In this document: one piece after another, positions 33,959 through 38,734 of the stretch
Layout: each line of letters opens with the position of its first letter
How positions within the stretch are numbered: position 1 is the stretch's first letter
Assembly: GCF_009863025.1 (NCBI RefSeq)
Contig: NZ_WWIR01000678.1
Span: forward strand, 1-38,734
DNA from: Streptomyces sp. SID4985
GTDB taxonomy: Bacteria; Actinomycetota; Actinomycetes; Streptomycetales; Streptomycetaceae
DNA length: 38,734 bases
Direction: 5' to 3'
Position numbers and translations under genes: made by a program
Notes under the pieces: model-generated
Told to the model about the DNA's origin: nothing
Database searches by the model: none
Seen by the model: only the letters and a program-made list of their open reading frames with translations

Positions 33959-33996
33959 AAGGGGCCCTGACGGCCGATGACCCGTCAGGGCCCCTT
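33959..33996 (+). terminator. M16 operon terminator
   Basis: A perfect 15-bp stem (33959-33973 with 33982-33996; AAGGGGCCCTGACGG) with an 8-nt loop, followed by TTCGTG. It ends the operon and precedes the riboswitch. Confidence 0.88.
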
Positions 33997-34159
33997 CGTG
34001 TTCGACCCGGTCGGCAAATGTCCGGATTGATGCGGAGGTTGCCCGTCTGCCCTGTGTCGTGCGCTACAAATGCCCGGAGTCGTTTGAGTATCGGCCGCCG
34101 TCCCCATTAGCTTCTTCCGGGCTGTCCGTCAGGCAGTGCGCCGCGCCCGCGGCACCGGA

Positions 34160-34305
34160 CAGCCGACGCCGAGTCCCCGCATGGCGCGAGCCAGGGGAGC
34201 CGGGGAACCATGTTCCCGAGGTGAATCGGGCACCCACGCGCGAGCGGGGGAGTCCGTAGGAGACCTTCCTCTCCGAACCTGTCAGCTAACCCGGTAGGCG
34301 TGAGG
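34160..34305 (+). promoter_or_regulatory. ydaO-type c-di-AMP riboswitch
   Basis: Conserved blocks of the ydaO/yuaA family are present in order: CCGACGCCGAGTCC (start), GAGCCGGGGAACCA and GAGGTGAATCGGGCACC (middle), then GAGCGGGGGAGTCC, and CTGTCAGCTAACCCGGTAGG near the end. ACGCC (34166-34170) pairs with GGCGT (34297-34301) as P1. It lies 23-168 nt before the M23 peptidase start. In Streptomyces this class controls cell-wall hydrolase genes; c-di-AMP binding normally turns expression down. Boundaries are approximate. Confidence 0.93.
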
Positions 34306-34327
34306 GAAGGAAAGGACCAGCCACCAC

Positions 34328-35071
34328 ATGGCGTTCATGTGCGCCACCGGGAAGCATCGCAGGCCCGGACGCGTCACGCGTACCACCGCTCGGGCGGCCG
34401 GAGTCGCGGCCCTCACCACCACCGGTGTCGTCGGCACCCTCACGGCCTCCCCGGCCCTCGCCGCCGACAACTCCGCCGAGCAGACCGGTCTCACCCCGGT
34501 CATCAGCGTCAACGACGACCTCGCCGCCGAGATCGACGCCCAGGCGTCCGCCCAGCGGGCCGCGGCCGAGCGCAAGGCCGCCCAGGAGGCCGCCGTCGCG
34601 CGCGTGAAGGAGGCGCGCGACGCCGAGATCCGCGCGGCCCGCGCCGCCGAGCGCGAGCGGCTGAACGCCTTCGTCGTGCCGATCGCCCACTCCTACGTCT
34701 CCACCGGCTACAAGACCGGCGGCTCCCTGTGGTCCTCCGGCAGCCACACCGGCATCGACTTCCACGCCGCGAGCGGGACGCCCGTCCACGCGGTCGGCGC
34801 GGGCACCGTCGTCTCCGCAGGCTGGGGCGGGGCGTACGGCAACGAGGTCGTGATCCGCATGGCCGACGGCATGTACACCCAGTACGGCCATCTGTCGTCC
34901 CTCGGTGTCACGGTGGGCCAGCAGGTCACCCCGGGCCAGCAGATCGGCCTGTCCGGCGCGACCGGCAACGCGACCGGGCCGCACCTGCACTTCGAGGCCC
35001 GTACGAGCCCCGAGTACGGCTCGGACATCGACCCGGTCGGCTACCTCCGCAAGCACGGCGTGGACGTCTGA
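34328..35071 (+). CDS. Secreted M23 (LytM-type) metallopeptidase
   Basis: 247 residues from ATG 34328 (AAAGGA upstream). Signal peptide 1-45 with a twin-basic start and cleavage near PALA-AD. A coiled-coil region (about 62-115, alternating Ala, Glu, Arg) precedes the M23 domain (about 125-240). Zinc ligands His140 and Asp144 (HTGIDFH) and His221 (HLHF) are present, plus catalytic His219, so an active peptidoglycan endopeptidase is likely. It is under control of the c-di-AMP riboswitch immediately upstream, linking cell-wall hydrolysis to that second messenger. Terminator hairpin at 35101. Confidence 0.95.
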   Translation: MAFMCATGKHRRPGRVTRTTARAAGVAALTTTGVVGTLTASPALAADNSAEQTGLTPVISVNDDLAAEIDAQASAQRAAAERKAAQEAAVARVKEARDAEIRAARAAERERLNAFVVPIAHSYVSTGYKTGGSLWSSGSHTGIDFHAASGTPVHAVGAGTVVSAGWGGAYGNEVVIRMADGMYTQYGHLSSLGVTVGQQVTPGQQIGLSGATGNATGPHLHFEARTSPEYGSDIDPVGYLRKHGVDV

Positions 35072-35100
35072 GGCCGAGCCGCGTCTCACGCGGCACTCCA

Positions 35101-35134
35101 GGGAGCCCCGGTCCGCACCGCCGCCGGGGCTCCC
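35101..35134 (+). terminator. M23 peptidase terminator
   Basis: GGGAGCCCCGG (35101-35111) pairs with CCGGGGCTCCC (35124-35134), 11 bp with a 12-nt loop. Confidence 0.8.
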
Positions 35135-35303
35135 GCCTTTCCGTAGCGTTTCCCGGCGCGTCGGGCGTCCGCCACCGAACCGCGCTGTCCAAAAAAGAGC
35201 CATGAATTCCGGTCCGCCGTCGGAAATTCCCGCGCATTGCAATAGAGTCACGGAACAGACGTCCGGCGTCGACGTTTCACGGGGATTAAGGCGGAGGTGG
35301 CTC

Positions 35304-35963
35304 ATGCGTATTCCGGCGCATTCGGTGTGCACGGCGATCCGGGACGACATCGTCGCCGGGGTCCACGAGCGCGGCAGCCGCCTGACCGAGGAGGTCCTGG
35401 CCCGGCGCTACGGCGTCTCCCGCGTCCCCGTCCGCGAGGCGCTGCGCACGCTGGAGGCGGAGGGGTTCGTGGTGACCCGGCGGCACGCGGGGGCCTGCGT
35501 GGCCGAGCCGACCGAGCGGGAGGCGGCCGACCTGCTGGAGATGCGGCGCCTCCTCGAACCGCTGGGTGCCGCGCGGGCCGCGCAGCGGCGCACCGAGGCC
35601 CACCTCAAGGTACTGCGTGGCCTGGTCCGCCTGGGTCAGGAGCGGGCCAGGCGCGGGAACAGCGAGGATCTGCGGGCGCTGGGCGGCTGGTTCCACGAGA
35701 CGCTGGGACAGGCCGCGGGCAGCCAGTCGCTGACGGCGATGCTCACCCAGGTACGGCACAAGATCGCCTGGATGTACACGGTGGAGGCCCCGGCGAACCC
35801 GGTCGAGTCCTGGGCGGAGCACGGCGCGATCGTGGACGCGGTGGCGCGCGGGGACGGCGACCGCGCGCGGTCGCTCACGGCGCTGCACGCCGAGCGCGCG
35901 GCGTTCGCGCACCGGCTGCGGCAGCCGCAACATGTTGTAAACACAGTGGGTCAGCGGAATTAA
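35304..35963 (+). CDS. GntR/FCD-family transcriptional regulator
   Basis: 219 residues from ATG 35304 with GGAGG 6 nt upstream. The GntR winged helix (1-70) reads SVCTAIRDDIVAGVHERGSRLTEEVLARRYGVSRVPVREALRTLEAEGFV. The C-terminal FCD domain (about 75-200) has LLEMRRLLEPLGAARAAQ and the helix pattern WFHETLGQAAGSQSL, plus AEHGAIVDAVARGD. Ligands are usually carboxylic acids or sugars acids. It lies next to ptsH (HPr), so a carbohydrate role is plausible. Its flanks are AT-rich for this genome, and TGTATACA (35973-35980) follows its stop. Confidence 0.92.
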   Translation: MRIPAHSVCTAIRDDIVAGVHERGSRLTEEVLARRYGVSRVPVREALRTLEAEGFVVTRRHAGACVAEPTEREAADLLEMRRLLEPLGAARAAQRRTEAHLKVLRGLVRLGQERARRGNSEDLRALGGWFHETLGQAAGSQSLTAMLTQVRHKIAWMYTVEAPANPVESWAEHGAIVDAVARGDGDRARSLTALHAERAAFAHRLRQPQHVVNTVGQRN

Positions 35964-35972
35964 CACGGGCGC

Positions 35973-36028
35973 TGTATACAAAGAACAGCCCTTTCGGTGG
36001 CGGTGTTTTCTGCTGCCCTTTTCTTTGT
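35973..36028 (+). promoter_or_regulatory. TGTATACA palindrome and stem with T-rich flank
   Basis: TGTATACA (35973-35980) is a perfect palindrome of the GntR-type operator shape, but it lies after the GntR gene. ACAAAGAA (35978-35985) pairs with TTCTTTGT (36021-36028), and CAGC with GCTG next to it, making a possible terminator or attenuator. Confidence 0.35.
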
Positions 36029-36074
36029 GCGCCGTGAATTCGAGAGCCCGTTTCGCGGCTATATGTAAAAACGC

Positions 36075-36111
36075 GGAAGCCGCGCCACCTGGAACAGGTG
36101 GCGCGGCTTCC
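36075..36111 (-). terminator. ptsH terminator
   Basis: A perfect 16-bp stem (36075-36090 with 36096-36111; GGAAGCCGCGCCACCT) with a 5-nt loop. On the minus strand it is followed by GCGTTTTTAC, so it is a classic rho-independent terminator for the HPr gene. Confidence 0.92.
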
Positions 36112-36131
36112 GTGCTGAACGGAAACGAGAC

Positions 36132-36413
36132 TCAGACGGTCTCGGGCAGCTCGTCCAGGCCCTCGGCGACCAGCTTGGCCAGACGCTCCAGCGCGGCCTC
36201 AGCGCCCTCGGCGTCGGAGGCGAGGACGATCTCCTCGCCACCCTGGGCGCCCAGGCCGAGGACGGCGAGCATCGAGCCCGCGTTGACCGGCGTGCCGCCG
36301 GACTTGGCGATGGTGACCGGGACGCCTGTGGCCGTGGCGGCTCGGACGAAGATGGAAGCGGGGCGGGCGTGGAGGCCCTCGGCCCAGCCGACGTTGACGC
36401 GGCGCTCAGCCAT
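36132..36413 (-). CDS. ptsH: HPr phosphocarrier protein
   Basis: 93 residues from ATG 36413. GLHARPAS contains the phosphoryl-transfer His15, and NAGSMLAVLGLGAQGGEE carries Ser47 at the regulatory serine site. The length and fold match HPr of the phosphotransferase system. EI passes phosphate to His15, which is handed to EIIA of sugar-specific permeases; Ser47 is the position of HPr kinase in low-GC Gram-positives, which Streptomyces may not use in the same way. Own promoter and a strong T-tailed terminator. Confidence 0.97.
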   Translation of the reverse strand: MAERRVNVGWAEGLHARPASIFVRAATATGVPVTIAKSGGTPVNAGSMLAVLGLGAQGGEEIVLASDAEGAEAALERLAKLVAEGLDELPETV

Positions 36414-36587
36414 GTGATGCTGCCCTTCAGTCTCTCAGGTTGTCTAGACCAGTTTCCCATACGGGGAACCGTGTCCGGAGCGGCACTTCACCCCTCCGGA
36501 ACCTCTCTGTACCGGTCGTCGGACCGCGGCCTCAGCCCGACTTCCGTTCCCCACAGGTTGCCTCGCGCCGTTGTCGTACGCGAGCCG

Positions 36588-36593
36588 TACTCT
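36588..36593 (+). promoter_or_regulatory. -10 box TACTCT for the Pat-like gene
   Basis: TACTCT (36588-36593) ends 7 nt before ATG 36601, so the mRNA may start at the ATG. No clear -35 is seen. The 187-base gap to ptsH has no other clear signal. Confidence 0.4.
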
Positions 36594-36600
36594 GGGGCCC

Positions 36601-38734
36601 ATGCAGACCCCGGCGGACCGGCAGGACCGGCACGAGTACCCCGCCCACTGGGAGGCGGACGTGGTGCTGCGCGACGGTGGCACCGCGCGCATCCGGCCCA
36701 TCACGGCCGACGACGCCGATCGCCTCGTCAGCTTCTACGAGCAGGTCTCCGACGAGTCGAAGTACTACCGCTTCTTCGCCCCGTACCCCCGGCTCTCCGC
36801 CAAGGACGTCCACCGCTTCACGCACCACGACTTCGTGGACCGTGTGGGGCTCGCCGCCACGGTCGGCGGCGAGTTCATCGCCACCGTACGCTACGACCGG
36901 ATCGGCGCCGACGGCATGGCCGCCTCCGCACCGGCCGACGAGGCGGAGGTCGCTTTCCTGGTGCAGGACGCGCACCAGGGGAGGGGTGTCGCCTCCGCGC
37001 TCCTGGAGCACATCGCGGCCGTCGCGCGCGAGCGGGGCATCCGCCGGTTCGCCGCCGAGGTGCTGCCCGCCAACACCAAGATGATCAAGGTGTTCACCGA
37101 CGCCGGGTACACCCAGAAGCGGAGCTTCGAGGACGGGGTCGTCCGGCTGGAGTTCGACCTCGAACCCACGGACCGCTCCCTCGCGGTGCAGCGGGCGCGG
37201 GAACAGCGGGCGGAGGCGCGGTCGGTACGGCGGCTGCTCGCGCCCGGGTCCGTCGCGGTCATCGGCGTCGGCCGCGCGCCGGGCGGGGTCGGGCGCAGCG
37301 TGCTCGGCAACATCCGCGACGCCGGGTACCGGGGGCCGCTGCACGCCGTCAACTGCGCCTTCCCCGAGGACGTCAAGGAGATCGACGGGGTCCGGGCGTA
37401 CCGCTCGGTGCGGGACATCGAGGGTCCAGTGGACCTCGCGGTCGTGGCCGTCCCCGCCGACCGCGTGCCCGCCGTCGTCGCCGAGTGCGGGGCGCACGGG
37501 GTGCAGGGTCTGGTCGTGCTCTCCGCCGGGTACGCCGAGATCGGGCCCGAGGGGCGGGAGCGGCAGCGGGCGCTGGTGCGGCAGGCGCGGGCGTACGGGA
37601 TGCGGATCATCGGGCCGAACGCCTTCGGGGTCATCAACACGGCGTCCGGCGTCCGCCTCAACGCCTCCCTGGCACCGGAGATGCCCCGGCCCGGCCGGAT
37701 CGGGATGTTCGCGCAGTCCGGTGCCATCGGAATAGCCCTTCTCTCCCGGCTGCACCGGCGCGGGGGCGGGATCACCGGGGTCACCGGTGTCTCCACCTTC
37801 GTCTCCTCCGGCAACCGCGCCGACGTCTCCGGCAACGACGTCCTGCAGTACTGGTTCGACGACCCCGACACCGATGTCGTCCTGATGTACCTGGAGTCCA
37901 TCGGCAACCCGCGCAAGTTCACGCGGCTCGCCCGGCGTACGGCCGCCGCCAAGCCGCTGGTGGTGGTCCAGGGCGCGGGCTCGGCTCCGCAGGGCCACGC
38001 GGTGCGCGCCACCCGGCTCCCGCACGACACGGTGTCCGCGCTGCTCCGCCAGGCAGGCGTCATCCGCGTCGACACGATCACGGAACTGGTCGACGCGGGG
38101 CTCCTGTTGGCCCGTCAGCCCCTCCCCGCGGGCCCCCGCGTCGCGATCCTCGGCAACTCCGAGTCCCTCGGCATGCTCACCTACGACCGCTGCCTGGCCG
38201 AGGGCCTCGAACCCGCCACCCCGATCGACCTGACGACCTCGGCCACGGCCGCCGACTTCCACCGCGCCCTGTCCCACGCCCTGGCGGACGACACCTCCGA
38301 CGCGGTAGTCGTGACGGCGATCCCGGCGATCGGGGAGGCGTCCCCGGACGACGTGGAGCTGGCGGAGGCGCTGCGGACGGCTGCCGCCGCGGCGCCGGAG
38401 AAGCCGGTGCTGGTGGTCCATGTGGAGCTGGGCGGGCTGGCGGAGGCGTTGTCGCTGGCTACTAGTACGGCACCGGTGCCGCTGCCTCCGGCGGACGGAG
38501 CGGGTTCTTCCCCCCTGGAGACGGAGGGCGCCGCGTCCGCTGTGGTGGGCGGGACGGTGTCCGCCGCAGAGGGAACGGGCAACGCCGAGGGGGCCGCTGC
38601 CGCGCGCGACCGAGCAGCCGAGCGGCACTCCGCCGCCACCCCCACGCCCCCCGTCCGGCCACCCGCCGTACGCGGCACGCCCCCGACGCCAGGCACCCCT
38701 GCCTCCGGCGCCCCGGCGCGGAGCGGGGCCACCC
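36601..38734 (+). CDS. GNAT acetyltransferase fused to acyl-CoA synthetase-like domains (Pat-like), 3' end beyond window
   Basis: At least 711 residues from ATG 36601, no stop inside the window. The GNAT domain comes first (about 22-185) with the acetyl-CoA loop QGRGVASALLEH (about 126-137). Then follow a CoA-binding domain (SVAVIGVGR, near 215), a succinyl-CoA-ligase-like part (GPNAFGVIN near 339, GMFAQSGAIGIALLSRL), and from about residue 618 a low-complexity Ala/Pro/Thr linker; an ATP-grasp domain may come after the window. Two catalytic motifs of the synthetase look degenerate: GPNC is GPNA and the SHTG loop is PHDT. Enzymes of this type acetylate lysines, for example on acetyl-CoA synthetase. 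GNAT at the N-terminus is the actinobacterial order, opposite to Salmonella Pat. Confidence 0.9.
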   Translation, partial: MQTPADRQDRHEYPAHWEADVVLRDGGTARIRPITADDADRLVSFYEQVSDESKYYRFFAPYPRLSAKDVHRFTHHDFVDRVGLAATVGGEFIATVRYDRIGADGMAASAPADEAEVAFLVQDAHQGRGVASALLEHIAAVARERGIRRFAAEVLPANTKMIKVFTDAGYTQKRSFEDGVVRLEFDLEPTDRSLAVQRAREQRAEARSVRRLLAPGSVAVIGVGRAPGGVGRSVLGNIRDAGYRGPLHAVNCAFPEDVKEIDGVRAYRSVRDIEGPVDLAVVAVPADRVPAVVAECGAHGVQGLVVLSAGYAEIGPEGRERQRALVRQARAYGMRIIGPNAFGVINTASGVRLNASLAPEMPRPGRIGMFAQSGAIGIALLSRLHRRGGGITGVTGVSTFVSSGNRADVSGNDVLQYWFDDPDTDVVLMYLESIGNPRKFTRLARRTAAAKPLVVVQGAGSAPQGHAVRATRLPHDTVSALLRQAGVIRVDTITELVDAGLLLARQPLPAGPRVAILGNSESLGMLTYDRCLAEGLEPATPIDLTTSATAADFHRALSHALADDTSDAVVVTAIPAIGEASPDDVELAEALRTAAAAAPEKPVLVVHVELGGLAEALSLATSTAPVPLPPADGAGSSPLETEGAASAVVGGTVSAAEGTGNAEGAAAARDRAAERHSAATPTPPVRPPAVRGTPPTPGTPASGAPARSGAT

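Overview
The window is very GC-rich (third codon positions almost always G or C) and carries a chromosomal core segment of a Streptomyces-type actinomycete. The key markers are whiH, hrdB, parE, parC and ptsH in an order that, from memory, matches the S. coelicolor SCO5814-SCO5842 neighbourhood. I see no insertion sequence, integrase, phage gene, CRISPR array, tRNA or rRNA. The ends cut through two genes: an unidentified one at the left, and a GNAT/acyl-CoA-synthetase-like protein that is still open at base 38734.

Layout. 1-6433 holds the tail of an unidentified gene, a conserved hypothetical on the minus strand, an unusual RecQ helicase with a C-terminal phosphoribosyltransferase-like domain, a DUF4192 protein and a NrtR-like Nudix protein. 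6600-12600 holds a fused ABC ATPase/membrane protein, whiH (sporulation regulator), hrdB (principal sigma factor) and a secreted trypsin-like protease. 12700-15510 holds a small DUF7455 protein and parE. 15870-20505 is a tightly coupled operon: membrane protein, NarL-type sensor kinase and response regulator, then (after a gap) DUF485 protein and sodium:solute symporter, the last two probably an acetate/monocarboxylate uptake pair.

20590-25950 is the most interesting regulatory layout. A CitB/DpiA-like response regulator and a CitA/DcuS-like sensor kinase, both on the minus strand, flank a divergent three-gene NitT/TauT-type ABC importer. Four GAGC(A/G)(A/C)AA boxes lie in the shared promoter region. 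26000-28320 holds a sucrase/ferredoxin-like protein with an iron box on its promoter, and a CobW-type metallochaperone GTPase. 28356-33910 holds parC and a pair of M16 peptidases, one with and one without the zinc motif. 34160-36413 holds a c-di-AMP (ydaO) riboswitch before an M23 peptidase, a GntR/FCD regulator and HPr. The window ends in the Pat-like gene.

Regulation. Several genes have a -10-like hexamer about 7 nt before the start codon (5675, 6618, 21462, 26946, 36601), suggesting leaderless mRNAs. Strong hairpins separate most convergent genes. I did not find a wholly new system. The best leads are the nested two-component/importer locus, the RecQ-PRTase fusion, the iron-box promoter, and a perfect 42-bp palindrome after parE.
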